NCBI RefSeq assembly: GCF_001659985.1
Contig: NZ_LYCS01000005.1
Span: 168,087 to 232,086 of the forward strand
DNA length: 64,000 nucleotides
DNA from: Oceanobacillus sp. Castelsardo
Lineage (GTDB): Bacteria; Bacillota; Bacilli; Bacillales; Amphibacillaceae
Reading direction: 5' to 3'
Under the pieces are notes generated by a model. It ran no database searches. It was not told the origin of the DNA and worked only from the letters and a program-made list of their open reading frames with translations. The position numbers and the translations under genes are program-made. Shown here one piece after another: positions 18,687 through 28,233 of the stretch. Every line of letters begins with the position of its first letter. The stretch's first letter is position 1.

Positions 18687-20099
18687 CTCCCTGTCCTCTT
18701 TTCGTGCCCAGCATTCTACACCATCTTGATTTTCTAATACATCGCGATAGAATACGGGGTCTTTTCCAGCTCTTCTTTGTTTTAGGTAATCGTCAAGAAC
18801 AATCTTAGCAATTTTAAAGAGTCTTGTAATGGCGTATAAGTTAATAAGGGCCATAATTGCCATCGTTAGGTCTGCGAGTGCCCAAACAAAATCAAAGGAT
18901 GCAAGCGTTCCGAAGACGACCATAACGAGAACAATGATTCGGTAAATAAATAAAGCTAATTTACTTTCCTTAATATAGTAAATATTGCTTTCTCCATAAT
19001 AATAATTTCCCAAAATCGAACTAAACGCAAATAGGAAAATGGCGATAGCAACAAATACACCTGCCCAGCTTCCAAGATGATTAGAAAATGCAGATTGTGT
19101 AATCTGAATCCCTTCTATCTCACTACCTGCAAATCCACCAGAAGCAAGAATAACCAATCCAGTTGCACTACAGATTAACAATGTATCAAAAAACACACCA
19201 AGCGCTTGAACGAGTCCTTGTTTTACTGGATGGGAGACGTCAGCTGTTGCTGCTGCATTCGGTACAGACCCCATCCCAGCTTCATTCGAGAATAGCCCTC
19301 GTTTTACTCCCATCATGATAGCTGCACCGAAACCTCCACCTGCAACTTGTTCGAAGCCAAATGCATTAGCAAAAATCAGCTTGAAAATGCCCGGTATTAG
19401 TTCTAGATTCATGACTAATACAACGATGGAAAGAAGAATATAAACGATTGCCATCACCGGTACAATAATTTGTGAAACGTTAGCAATACTCCTTATCCCT
19501 CCGAAAATTACTAATGCTGTAAGAATGGTTAAAATGACAGCAACAGTAATCGGACTGATTTTAAATTGATCATGAAAGGCAAGACTAATGGTATTAGACT
19601 GGACGGAATTAAATATAAGTCCATATGTAAATGTAATGGTGACTGCAAATACAATACCTAACCATCGACTTTTTAAACCTTTCTCGATATAATAAGCCGG
19701 ACCACCTCGGTAAAGATTTTTATCATTTACTTTATACACTTGACCAAGGGTACTCTCAACAAATCCAGATGCCGCACCGATAATCGCAACGATCCACATC
19801 CAAAATAATGCACCAGGTCCCCCAAGAGCCACTGCGGATGCAACTCCTGCCATATTTCCTGTACCTACTCTTGATGCTGCACTAATAGCAAATGCTTGGA
19901 ATGAGCTTGTCCCTTTTTTTTCTGAATCCGACGAATACGCTCGTTTATCCGTTATCACTCGAAACATTTCTCTTATGGAAAACTGAACAAAACCAGTCCG
20001 AATCGTAAAATATAGCCCTAAACCAAGTAAAACAATAATAAGCACATAAGACCATAAAACATCATTTAAATTAGAAACAATACTTTCAATAAACTCCAT
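18678..20099 (-). CDS. alanine/glycine:sodium symporter (AGCS family)
   Basis: 473-residue membrane protein of the alanine or glycine:cation symporter family. The family motifs SAASRVGTGNMAGVASAVALGGPGALFWMW and GVKRGLFSNEAGMGSVPNAAATADV are clear. ATG 20099 (GGAGTG upstream) is preferred over a longer frame whose extra 19 residues come from a repeat. The last codons, Glu-Glu-Pro-stop, are made by the GAGCCATAG end of a hairpin repeat, so the C-terminus has been rewritten by repeat insertion or recombination. Likely monocistronic. Confidence 0.92.
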   Translation of the reverse strand: MEFIESIVSNLNDVLWSYVLIIVLLGLGLYFTIRTGFVQFSIREMFRVITDKRAYSSDSEKKGTSSFQAFAISAASRVGTGNMAGVASAVALGGPGALFWMWIVAIIGAASGFVESTLGQVYKVNDKNLYRGGPAYYIEKGLKSRWLGIVFAVTITFTYGLIFNSVQSNTISLAFHDQFKISPITVAVILTILTALVIFGGIRSIANVSQIIVPVMAIVYILLSIVVLVMNLELIPGIFKLIFANAFGFEQVAGGGFGAAIMMGVKRGLFSNEAGMGSVPNAAATADVSHPVKQGLVQALGVFFDTLLICSATGLVILASGGFAGSEIEGIQITQSAFSNHLGSWAGVFVAIAIFLFAFSSILGNYYYGESNIYYIKESKLALFIYRIIVLVMVVFGTLASFDFVWALADLTMAIMALINLYAITRLFKIAKIVLDDYLKQRRAGKDPVFYRDVLENQDGVECWARKEDREEP

Positions 20100-20120
20100 T
20101 ACTTTTGCACTCCTTTCTTC

Positions 20121-20190
20121 TGGGACACAGGGACAGGTCCATCGTCCCAAATCCAAATAGGTTGGGACACGGTACCCGTCCCTATGTCCC
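20121..20190. repeat. paired hairpin repeat, copy 6
   Basis: Reverse arm 20121-20149 and forward arm 20163-20190, 13 bp apart; the outer ends read GGGAC/GTCCC rather than GAGCC/GGCTC. Confidence 0.75.
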
Positions 20191-20315
20191 TTTACTATTA
20201 TGAGCTTAAATATGATAACTATAATATTATAAGTTTTTTTTCCCTTACTCGCACGTTTAAAAACTTTTTGAAATTATCTGTTAATAAAAGCTGCCCGTGT
20301 TATCCGCTACATAAA

Positions 20316-20343
20316 CGGGACGATGGACCTGTCCCTATGGTTC
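20316..20343 (+). repeat. hairpin repeat, copy 7
   Basis: CGGGACGATGGACCTGTCCC followed by TATGGTTC, upstream of the DUF2207 gene. Confidence 0.75.
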
Positions 20344-20404
20344 TTTTTTTGAAACTTTTTTCTATTTGATTCGTATGTATAGTAAGTGAATTAGGGGGAA
20401 TTTT

Positions 20405-22078
20405 ATGAAAAAGACAATTGGATTTCTTTTTATACTTATGGTCACGCTTCTATTTCCATTACAAGTATTGGCGGTTGATTTTTCCATCGACCAGTCGGAT
20501 ATTCATGCCTATCTAAAGGAGAATGGCAATGTACAAGTAGTGGAGACTCACACGTATGAATTTGATGGAAAGTTTAACGGGATTACACGTAATCTTATTC
20601 CAAAAGATGGAACTTCCATCACGAGTTTTAAAGCGACTGAAAATGGATCACCTTTAAAGGTAAAACAAGAGGAAGGAAACTATAAAATTTACCGTAGTGG
20701 AAAAAATGAAGTGATAACGATTGAGCTATCCTATTTGATAGAGGATGGGATCGAAGTATATTCTGATATGGCACAATTTTATTGGCCATTTTTTGATACG
20801 AGTAATGAGTCAGATTACGAAAACCTAACCATCTATGTTCACCCACCTCAAGAAACAGATGACGTCATTGCCCTTGGTTATGATGAAGCAGAAGGTACAG
20901 AGCATATGGAGAATAATGGAACGGTTATGTTTCAAATGGGACTGGTAGATAGTGGTGAAAAGGGAGATATCCGTGTCGCTTATGACCGAAAATTGTTTCC
21001 AGCTACCACTGTCCACCATGACAGCCCGCTTCGTGAAACACTACTAGCAGAAAAACAAGCAATGATTGAAAAACAAATCGCCTTCGAAAATCGAAAAGAA
21101 TCGCTACGTATGATTGCACCATATCTATTCACGGCTTTCACGCTTTATCTGTTGGCTGTCCTATTTTTCGCTTGGAGAAAGCGCCAAAATATTAATTTAG
21201 AAGCCCAACGTAAAAATACTTTTCATTCTTTTGTACCTAAGCAAATCATGAGTATGCCTGCAACCATTTACTTTTATCGAAATCATTCGATTCCACATGC
21301 AGAGATGCTGACCGTCGGGCTCATGGACCTTGTGAGAAAAGGGAATGTCCAAAAGAAAAAAGAGGATGAATATCGTCTAGTCAATCCAATGACAAATCAT
21401 CATCATGAGGACCATCTCATTCATTTGTTATTTGATAAAGTGGGAAAAAACAGTGTATTTTCATTTAAACAACTTGATAGTTATGTTAATAAAAATCAAG
21501 AAAACTTCCAAAGTCAAATAATGCATTGGTTAACACTAATAAAAGAAGAGGTTCATTCGCACAAGTTAACAGAGAAAAAATTAAAACTTCGTTGGTTAAA
21601 CGGAATAATTGGCTTCTTTTGTATTCCACTAATCATTATCTTGCTTATCCATGAAGTATTTATGTGGGGTTTCTTCTTCGCTTTGTTAATGGTGGTACTA
21701 TTTATTTTTGCGATTGCCTACCGCCCCATGACGATTAAAGGGCATATCATTAAAAATCAATGGATACAGTTAAAGGAGAAATTTGAAAAAACAACAGCTA
21801 GCACATGGAATACATGGTCAGATGATGACAAAGAACGTGCACTTATCTTCTGGACGGGAATAAATGAAAACAAATTAAAAGAAAAAAATAAATCTTTCAT
21901 CTATACAATGGATGACTCCTTTTCTAGTCCGACGAATATGTTTTTACTTTTGGCCATATCTAGTTCAGCTTCAACAAGTTTTAATTCAGCAACTGAAATT
22001 TCTGCCCAATCTTCAAGCGTCACACCGTGTACTGGTACAGGTGTTGGTGGAGGCGGCGGAGGTTCTGGAGCATTTTAA
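20405..22078 (+). CDS. DUF2207 membrane protein
   Basis: 557 residues: signal peptide (MKKTIGFLFILMVTLLFPLQVLA), an extracellular N-terminal DUF2207 domain of about 200 residues (VDFSIDQSDIHAYLKENGN, GITRNLIPKDG), a membrane helix near 235-255, a cytoplasmic part, two close helices near 405-450, and a Gly-rich tail (GVGGGGGGSGAF) common in this family. AGGGGG precedes ATG. Function of the family is not established; a role at the cell envelope is likely from topology. Confidence 0.82.
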   Translation: MKKTIGFLFILMVTLLFPLQVLAVDFSIDQSDIHAYLKENGNVQVVETHTYEFDGKFNGITRNLIPKDGTSITSFKATENGSPLKVKQEEGNYKIYRSGKNEVITIELSYLIEDGIEVYSDMAQFYWPFFDTSNESDYENLTIYVHPPQETDDVIALGYDEAEGTEHMENNGTVMFQMGLVDSGEKGDIRVAYDRKLFPATTVHHDSPLRETLLAEKQAMIEKQIAFENRKESLRMIAPYLFTAFTLYLLAVLFFAWRKRQNINLEAQRKNTFHSFVPKQIMSMPATIYFYRNHSIPHAEMLTVGLMDLVRKGNVQKKKEDEYRLVNPMTNHHHEDHLIHLLFDKVGKNSVFSFKQLDSYVNKNQENFQSQIMHWLTLIKEEVHSHKLTEKKLKLRWLNGIIGFFCIPLIIILLIHEVFMWGFFFALLMVVLFIFAIAYRPMTIKGHIIKNQWIQLKEKFEKTTASTWNTWSDDDKERALIFWTGINENKLKEKNKSFIYTMDDSFSSPTNMFLLLAISSSASTSFNSATEISAQSSSVTPCTGTGVGGGGGGSGAF

Positions 22079-22081
22079 CAT

Positions 22082-22106
22082 CCATAGGGACAGGTCCATC
22101 GTCCCA
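22082..22106 (-). repeat. hairpin repeat, copy 8
   Basis: CCATAGGGACAGGTCCATCG followed by TCCCA, starting 4 bp after the DUF2207 stop codon. Confidence 0.75.
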
Positions 22107-22173
22107 CTTTCGCTAATTCAATCATCTCAATTAAAATTCATTTACCAAAACTAACGATTAATAAACTAAAACA

Positions 22174-22215
22174 AAAGCAGTCCTCACTTATTATTTAAAG
22201 TGAGAACTGCCCTTT
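22174..22215 (-). terminator. terminator of the dehydrogenase operon
   Basis: Stem GCAGTTCTCACTT / AAGTGAGGACTGC with flanking A and U runs, 7 bp downstream of the GMC gene stop on the minus strand. Confidence 0.75.
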
Positions 22216-22221
22216 CATTGC

Positions 22222-23955
22222 CTATGCTCTACTACTATCCTTCGCTTTAACTAATTGGCCATCTTTTTCCTTAAACTTTAAAATACCCTCGGCTGCCCGA
22301 TAAGCTAATGCCCCTACTGTACCTGTAGGATTATAACCGCCATTATGTGGAAATGCAGAAGCACCGATGACGAATACATTATCCATATCCCACATTTGAA
22401 GATAATTATTAAGTGCGGAAGTCTCAGGGTCCTCACCCATAATAACACCGCCAGTAATATGATCATTATGGGCGGGAACAATATCGAAGTGTTCCATTAA
22501 ATCCCTCGTTTCAACTTTATCGGCACCCATTTCATGTAAGATTTCTGCACATCTTTCCGAAATAAAGTCATGTAACTTATGATCATGCTCGGTAAAATCA
22601 TACGTTAAGCGCATCAATGGGTTTCCATAAGCATCTTTATAAGTCGGATCAAGACTTAAATAATTATTTCGGTGTGGCAAAGAAGTCCCTTGGGAAGTTA
22701 CAGGTATCGAACGATTAAAGTATTCGATTGATTTTTGCTTAAATTCTTTCCCCCAATTCGGAGTGCCTTTCGGAGCTGCATTTTCATTAATCGGTCTTTT
22801 ACCTAATTGCTTCATCGTAATGGAACCACCATGAATAAAATCCAAATCGGAATGATCAAAGTTATCATTATTAAAATCATCCAAGGTCGTGCCGAGTGAA
22901 CCCGCTCCCATTGAGGCATTAAACTTATCCTTAAAGAATCCAGTAACAACTGGGGTAATATGATAACAGTAATTTTTCCCGATAACGCCAGTCCCAGTAT
23001 TTGGATCATAAGGTTTCCCAATATCCGATAGCAGTAAAAGACGAGCATTACTCACGGTATAGCTAGTTAACACAACAATATCCGCCGGCTGATCAAATTC
23101 TTCTCCTGTTTGAACATCTACGTACCGGACACCTGTCGCTCGCTTCCCGTCATGGTGGATACCAACGACATTCGCATGTGTCCGCAATTCAAAGTTATTC
23201 GTTTTTAATGCTGTTGGAATCACTGTCACATTTGGTGTCGATTTCGCGCCGTATTCACAGCCAAATTTTTCACAAAAGCCACAATACTGACATTGGTTTA
23301 GCGTTTGGCCATCAGGGTTTGTGTAAGCCTCGGAAATATTCGCGGATGGCAAACGAAATGGATGTAGACCCAGATTCGTTGCCGCCTTTTCAAATCGATC
23401 AAGCATTGGCGTACTTTTCATCGGTGGTGTTGGATAATCCCTCGTTCTCTCAGGTCTTAAGGGATTCAATTCTCCACTTGTTCCAGCCATCTTCTCAAAC
23501 TTCTCATAATATGGCTCTAGTTCATCGTATGTGATGCCCCAATCTTGAATCAAATACTCTTTAGGAAGTTTATTCTTACCGTATTTCTTATCTGTCATTG
23601 TTTTTATTTCAAAATCATAAGGAGAAAAAAACCACGTATCCCCGTTCCAGTGCGTTCCAGCCCCACCCACTCCAGTTCCAATCAGAAATGCTCCAAATTG
23701 TCGCATGGGTAACGCCGTTTCACCCGGGTTATTCCGAAAAGTAATCGTTTCTTTAGATAAATCTTGCATCAAATCATACCGTATCGCATATCGATATTCA
23801 TCGTGTACCATTTGAAAATCTTCTGTTGACCTATTTTCGCCGCGTTCAAGACCAACAACCTTTACTCCGGCTTTTCCAAGTTCGGAAGCAATGATACCCC
23901 CTGCCCATCCTACTCCTACCGTTACAACATCCACTTTATCTAACGTTTTAACCAT
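22222..23955 (-). CDS. GMC-family dehydrogenase, gluconate 2-dehydrogenase flavoprotein-like
   Basis: 577-residue FAD enzyme. FAD dinucleotide motif GVGWAGGIIASELG near residue 14, GTGVGGAGTHWNGDTW near 92, and the C-terminal GMC region with HNDHITGGVIMG and NPTGTVGALAYRAAEGI. A cluster of four cysteines, CQYCGFCEKFGC, near residue 220 could bind an iron-sulfur cluster, as in FAD-dependent sugar dehydrogenases. It has no signal peptide of its own; the partner subunit encoded 24 bp upstream has a Tat signal, so export as a folded complex is likely. It would oxidise a sugar or sugar acid at the outer face of the membrane. Substrate unknown. Confidence 0.88.
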   Translation of the reverse strand: MVKTLDKVDVVTVGVGWAGGIIASELGKAGVKVVGLERGENRSTEDFQMVHDEYRYAIRYDLMQDLSKETITFRNNPGETALPMRQFGAFLIGTGVGGAGTHWNGDTWFFSPYDFEIKTMTDKKYGKNKLPKEYLIQDWGITYDELEPYYEKFEKMAGTSGELNPLRPERTRDYPTPPMKSTPMLDRFEKAATNLGLHPFRLPSANISEAYTNPDGQTLNQCQYCGFCEKFGCEYGAKSTPNVTVIPTALKTNNFELRTHANVVGIHHDGKRATGVRYVDVQTGEEFDQPADIVVLTSYTVSNARLLLLSDIGKPYDPNTGTGVIGKNYCYHITPVVTGFFKDKFNASMGAGSLGTTLDDFNNDNFDHSDLDFIHGGSITMKQLGKRPINENAAPKGTPNWGKEFKQKSIEYFNRSIPVTSQGTSLPHRNNYLSLDPTYKDAYGNPLMRLTYDFTEHDHKLHDFISERCAEILHEMGADKVETRDLMEHFDIVPAHNDHITGGVIMGEDPETSALNNYLQMWDMDNVFVIGASAFPHNGGYNPTGTVGALAYRAAEGILKFKEKDGQLVKAKDSSRA

Positions 23956-23979
23956 AAGAAACCTCCGTAATCCATAATT

Positions 23980-24729
23980 TTATAAATGATCCTTCAAAGG
24001 GCTTGGTTCAATGTCGATAAACTCCTCGCTCTCAATCTGTTGAATATAACTCATTTGACTTCCAGGGAATTCCTTCATTCTCCACCCATCCATATTGGCA
24101 TTACCACCGTATAGCGGGTCTGCATATACGCCTGAAAGAGTTGCTGTACGAAGCTGATCGAAAAAGTATGCCGAGCTAACATGTTTCATCTTCACTTTAT
24201 TATCTTGAAACTTCTGCAGAATCTTATCTTGTTGTTCCCCTTCTAGATCAACAAAGGAAGTACCATAGTTTTCTTGACTTTCCCTTTCCATAGCTTGGAT
24301 CCCAGCCGAAAATATTTCATGCCGCTTTAACGGGGATTGATAACCTTGGTAATCCGTCCCCTCTGAAAAAGGGCCGCGTGTATACTCTTTTTCATTATTG
24401 CCAAAGCCTCCAGCTAATTGGTGATCAATAAAATAAGGAGCACCTAAAGCGATAGCACCTGGACCATTTTCATCTTCAGGAAAAATTCTTTCTGTAGCGG
24501 CACTAAGAATTTCGAAATCCTTCCTTCTCCTAAAATACATCAACGCACGATTATAGGAATCCGCGTTATTCGTTGTAGTCTCCGGGGCCGTCTTTTGATC
24601 CCCATTCCAAACACTTGTACCAATAAGAGAGGTAAGTATACCACCGCCAATCGCCCCTCCAGCTACGTAACCGGAATTTTTAATAAATTTACGACGTGAT
24701 AAATCCGGTGCCTTTTTTTCATCCGACAA
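23980..24729 (-). CDS. gluconate 2-dehydrogenase subunit 3 family protein with Tat signal
   Basis: 249 residues. The N-terminus has a twin-arginine signal (SRRKFIKNSG followed by a hydrophobic stretch AGGAIGGGILTSLIG). The mature part (residues 60-230) resembles the small subunit that escorts GMC-type sugar dehydrogenases. TTG start at 24729 with GGAGG 7 bp upstream. It precedes the GMC gene by 24 bp in the same operon, the usual order for this complex. No cytochrome subunit gene is present. Confidence 0.85.
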   Translation of the reverse strand: MSDEKKAPDLSRRKFIKNSGYVAGGAIGGGILTSLIGTSVWNGDQKTAPETTTNNADSYNRALMYFRRRKDFEILSAATERIFPEDENGPGAIALGAPYFIDHQLAGGFGNNEKEYTRGPFSEGTDYQGYQSPLKRHEIFSAGIQAMERESQENYGTSFVDLEGEQQDKILQKFQDNKVKMKHVSSAYFFDQLRTATLSGVYADPLYGGNANMDGWRMKEFPGSQMSYIQQIESEEFIDIEPSPLKDHL

Positions 24730-24944
24730 CTTTATTCCTCCTTACATGCATGATAGTTTTTATTCATTTTATCCAATTATTTAATTAGTAAACTTTTCCA
24801 TGCAAAAATAGAAAAATATTTTCAAAGTTTTTTTCACATAGTAAAGTCAGATCGGTTTCAAACCTGAAACTTCTTGAATCGCACATCATAAAGGCTGAGC
24901 CATCCCGATAACGATTTAAGGAAGAATCTCACATAAATTAGCAA

Positions 24945-24977
24945 AAGTCGCACATCAAACGAACTGATGTGCGACTT
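24945..24977 (-). terminator. terminator after tatA
   Basis: Perfect 13-bp stem AAGTCGCACATCA with complement, loop 7 nt, TTTTG after it on the minus strand. It separates tatA from the dehydrogenase genes, although leakage could link them. Confidence 0.75.
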
Positions 24978-25068
24978 ACATAGGTTGCATGCGATTTGTT
25001 ATAGTACGGCTTACTATGATATTGATACGTCTAAAAGTGGACCGAGACACTTGCCTGCACGGCCCATT

Positions 25069-25275
25069 TTAATCATCCAATACTTTGTTGTTATTATTCT
25101 TTTTTTCATTGTTCTCATCGTCATCACTAATTAAATCATTCGTTGTGCTCTTAAATTCCCGTAACGTTTGTCCAGCTGCCTTCCCAATTTCCGGAAGTCT
25201 TCTAGGGCCAAAAATGATTAATGCTAAAAAGATGATAAGAATTAAACCCGGAATACCAATTTGTGCCAAACCCAA
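25069..25275 (-). CDS. tatA: twin-arginine translocase subunit TatA
   Basis: 68 residues with the TatA/E plan: short N-terminal segment, one membrane helix ([18 protein letters not shown]), the [14 protein letters not shown] hinge and amphipathic helix, and an acidic/Asn-rich tail. It forms the pore part of the Tat system that exports folded proteins. TTG start with GGAGGGG upstream. No tatC is nearby. Its position upstream of a Tat substrate mirrors the pairing of a dedicated TatA with its cargo in bacilli. Confidence 0.93.
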   Translation of the reverse strand: MGLAQIGIPGLILIIFLALIIFGPRRLPEIGKAAGQTLREFKSTTNDLISDDDENNEKKNNNNKVLDD

Positions 25276-25355
25276 TAAAACCCCTCCAATCCAACTATAG
25301 TTTTTCTATAGCATTTCCATTTCTAAAGAACTTTACACGAAAATAACCAAAATGA

Positions 25356-25381
25356 TCCATGGGGACAGGTCCATCGTCCCA
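25356..25381 (-). repeat. hairpin repeat, copy 9
   Basis: Reverse-oriented copy marking the left side of the 42-bp array at 25424. Confidence 0.75.
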
Positions 25382-25423
25382 CTTAATAACATACTTACGA
25401 ATCCCGATTTATCTGGGGGATTC

Positions 25424-25672
25424 CTGATATCTTGCTCTCCAGTGCTGATATTCTGCGGTGGGCGCCTGATATGCTGCTCTCTAGTGCTGATATTCTGGGG
25501 TGATAGCCTGATATCTTGTTCTCCAGTGCTGATATCCTGGTGTATCCTGATATCTTGTTCTCCAGTGCTGATATTCTGGGGATGTATACTGATATCTTGT
25601 TCTCCAGTGCTGATATTCTGCGGTGGTAGCCTGATATCCCGCTCTCCAATGCTGATATCCTATAAAACGCCT
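25424..25672. repeat. 42-bp tandem array (CTGATATCTTG family), 6 units
   Basis: CTGATAT unit starts are at 25424, 25466, 25508, 25547, 25589 and 25631: spacing 42 bp four times and 39 bp once. Each unit is two 21-bp halves that both begin CTGATAT. Translation of the minus strand gives repeated ISALENKISGY, a 14-residue (two-heptad) repeat, but both strands are open, so coding is unproven. Flanked by a reverse hairpin repeat on the left and a forward one on the right. Confidence 0.9.
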
Positions 25673-25784
25673 ACTAGATCCACAGAAACAGGCAAACTTG
25701 TCCTATTATAGTTGACTCCCACTAATAGATAGTGAGAATCGATTCATGAACTTCAATTATTTGTAAACATCAGCAACTGGCGAA

Positions 25785-25813
25785 GCGGGACGATGGACTG
25801 TTCCTCCGACTCC
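25785..25813 (+). repeat. hairpin repeat, copy 10 (degenerate)
   Basis: GCGGGACGATGGACTGTTCC followed by TCCGACTCC; right-hand partner of copy 9 around the array. Confidence 0.6.
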
Positions 25814-25901
25814 CTGTTTAAATTCTTATTCCAAGGTATAAGCTAATTGTTATATAGGCTTCATTCTCTAACCAAATACTCTTTATAAATGGGGTGTTTT
25901 T

Positions 25902-27557
25902 GTGTTCAAAAAACAAAGGGTATACTCTCTTTTGCTTGCTTTTCTAATTCTTGGCATAGTATGGGTTAGTTATAATGTTATCTCCTATCAAGAAAATAGC
26001 AAAAGTACACAAGCAAAGGAGAATGATATCTCTATAAGACCAAGGCTGTTGTATGTCCCTTTAGATGATCGGCCTGTAAGTACCGAGGTGCCTAAACAAT
26101 TAGGAAACATTACCGGTATGGAGCTAGTACTCCCCCCAAATGAATGGATTGGACACTTTGAAACACCCGGTAATACCAAAGCATTATCCCACTGGGTACT
26201 GGAGCAGGCGGAAAATGTGGATGGTTTTGTTTTATCGTCGGATATGCTTGTCTATGGCGGACTTGTCGCTTCAAGAACGGGGAACCTCTCTCAAGAAGAC
26301 GCAATGAAAAATCTTTTATTACTCAAAACGATAAAAAAACTTTTTCCCGAAAAACCAATCTATGTTTATAGCTCGCTCCTTCGTCTTGCGCCAACAGCGA
26401 GAGACGAAAGTTATATGGAGGCTTATACCAATATTCGCAAGTGGGCAATCGCCAAAGGAACAGATGGAAAAGAGGATGAGGCAAGTCGCCTTGAAAACGA
26501 ATTGGATTCTGAGTTTCTTGCACATTACAAAGATATAAGAAAACGCAACACAATAATAAACGAAACACTTATTTCTTTCGTAAAAGAGGGAACCATCGAT
26601 TATCTAATCTATGGACAAGATGACGCGGCAAAATTTGGCTTACATAAACAAGAACAAGAATCATTAAAAAATAGTATTACAGAAAATATAAAGCAGAACG
26701 TATCCCTTTTATCTGGAACCGATGAAATGGCCAGCCTGCTCATCTCCCGTTTTGCAGTAGAAGTATATAATGTCACACCTAACATTCAAGTAGTCTATGA
26801 TAGTCCACTCGCTCCTAGTTGGATACCTCCGATGGAATATGTGGAAATGAAGGAAAACATAACAGAACATATTAGAGCAATAGGAGGACGCATGACAGAG
26901 AATAGTACAGAAGCTGATTTTTACTATTTTGTAAAAACAAAATACACCCCAGAGTCCAGATCATTCGTTCATAAAATGAAAGAATATACAAATGAGGAAA
27001 AACCTATTGCCATTGTCGACACGGCAATTATAAATAAGGCAAGTAGTATGTTTGTAGAGGATATATTACACAACGTGGACATGGGTTCTATTTCAGCTTA
27101 TAGCGGATGGAACACGGCTGGAAATAGTATCGGACTTTCTCTCTCCACTGCTATTATGCGTGAAGTTTACCTTGAGACTACTGATGATAAAACAATGGAA
27201 CAAAAAGTCGAACAAACGAAACATCATGCAGAATTAGTATTCCGCTCGTTTTTAATCGATTATGGCTATAAAACAAATGCATATACATGGTTGAGTGAGG
27301 AAATAAAAGAAAACGGGGACGATCCTTTAGCTTTAGGGGATGCTACAAAAAAATATGAAGCCCAAGTTCAAGACATTTTAGAAAAAGAAGCAGCTTTTAT
27401 TTTTAAAAAGGCATTTGAGGAAAAGCATTTTTATCTATCAAGAAATCATAAAGCAAGCATCATAATTGATAAACTTAGCCCCTTTTCCGCAACACTTCCG
27501 TGGAATCGATTGTTTGAAGTCGATATCAATCCAAGCTTTATTATCAAAGAGCCATAG
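25902..27557 (+). CDS. DUF4127 family protein
   Basis: 551 residues with an N-terminal membrane anchor or signal (about residues 8-28) and the DUF4127 hallmarks YVPLDDRPVSTEV near residue 50 and SSDMLVYGGLVASR near residue 112. The biochemical role of the family is not known to me. GTG start with GGGGTG upstream. The final Lys-Glu-Pro-stop is formed by the hairpin repeat that follows, which also works as its terminator. Confidence 0.85.
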   Translation: MFKKQRVYSLLLAFLILGIVWVSYNVISYQENSKSTQAKENDISIRPRLLYVPLDDRPVSTEVPKQLGNITGMELVLPPNEWIGHFETPGNTKALSHWVLEQAENVDGFVLSSDMLVYGGLVASRTGNLSQEDAMKNLLLLKTIKKLFPEKPIYVYSSLLRLAPTARDESYMEAYTNIRKWAIAKGTDGKEDEASRLENELDSEFLAHYKDIRKRNTIINETLISFVKEGTIDYLIYGQDDAAKFGLHKQEQESLKNSITENIKQNVSLLSGTDEMASLLISRFAVEVYNVTPNIQVVYDSPLAPSWIPPMEYVEMKENITEHIRAIGGRMTENSTEADFYYFVKTKYTPESRSFVHKMKEYTNEEKPIAIVDTAIINKASSMFVEDILHNVDMGSISAYSGWNTAGNSIGLSLSTAIMREVYLETTDDKTMEQKVEQTKHHAELVFRSFLIDYGYKTNAYTWLSEEIKENGDDPLALGDATKKYEAQVQDILEKEAAFIFKKAFEEKHFYLSRNHKASIIIDKLSPFSATLPWNRLFEVDINPSFIIKEP

Positions 27558-27574
27558 GGACCACGGCTCTTTTT
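27546..27574 (+). terminator. hairpin repeat (copy 11) acting as terminator
   Basis: AAAGAGCC and GGCTCTTTTT enclose 11 nt; a shortened copy of the hairpin repeat that gives a clear rho-independent terminator and contains the stop codon of the DUF4127 gene. Confidence 0.8.
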
Positions 27575-27734
27575 CTTCCCCTAAACACAGCATTATTTAA
27601 CGGAGCATTCTGGGTACAATAAACATGTATTTCCACAAGTCGAAGTTTACTTGATTAATTTACTAGAATATATCACCTGTCACTATTCCCGGCCCCGAAC
27701 AAGTCTAGCGATTACTTATATCACGGCGGTGATT

Positions 27735-28130
27735 CCCGATAACTTGCACATGTATGCTGATATAACGGTTGGCATCCCCGATATAATGACCTCGTATGCT
27801 GATATAACGGTTAGCATCGCTGATATAATGACCACGTGTACTGATATCACAGTAGGCATCCCCGATATAATGACCTCGTGTGCTGATATAACAGTAGGCT
27901 TTCCTGATATAATGACCACGTACGCTGATATAACGGTAGGCTTTCCTGATATAATAACCACGTGTGCTGATATAACGGTAGGCTTTCCCGATATAATGAC
28001 CTTGTACGCTGATATAACGGTACGCATCCCCGATATAATAACCACGTGTGCTGATATAACGGTTGGCTTTCCTGATATAACAATCACGTGTGCTGATATA
28101 ACGGCGTTAAACCCTGATATCATGCTATGA
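27735..28130. repeat. 42-bp tandem array (GCTGATATAACGG family), 9 units
   Basis: Unit starts at 27756, 27798, 27840, 27882, 27924, 27966, 28008, 28050 and 28092 are exactly 42 bp apart with no indel. Each unit has two 21-bp halves, one starting GCTGATATAACGG and one starting near CCCGATATAATGA. Long frames on both strands simply follow from the 42-bp (14-codon) period. No start with a good RBS was seen. Confidence 0.92.
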
Positions 28131-28233
28131 GCTACATGTATGGGCAATCCTACCCCATTTAGAGCAACCCTAACTAATAAATAATTTATTTGTGAACTTC
28201 GACAACTTTAATAAATCTCAGTATTAGATCAAT

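Noticed and set aside
20097-20156. Upstream extension of the AGCS symporter
   Set aside because: The extra residues are encoded by a hairpin repeat, and the inner ATG has a proper RBS.
25352-25711. Open frames on both strands of the 25.4-kb array as genes
   Set aside because: They follow from a 42-bp period without stops; no promoter or RBS, so kept as repeat only.
27651-28147. 159-aa and 143-aa frames over the 27.7-28.1 kb array
   Set aside because: Opposite strands both open because of the 14-codon repeat; no start signals.
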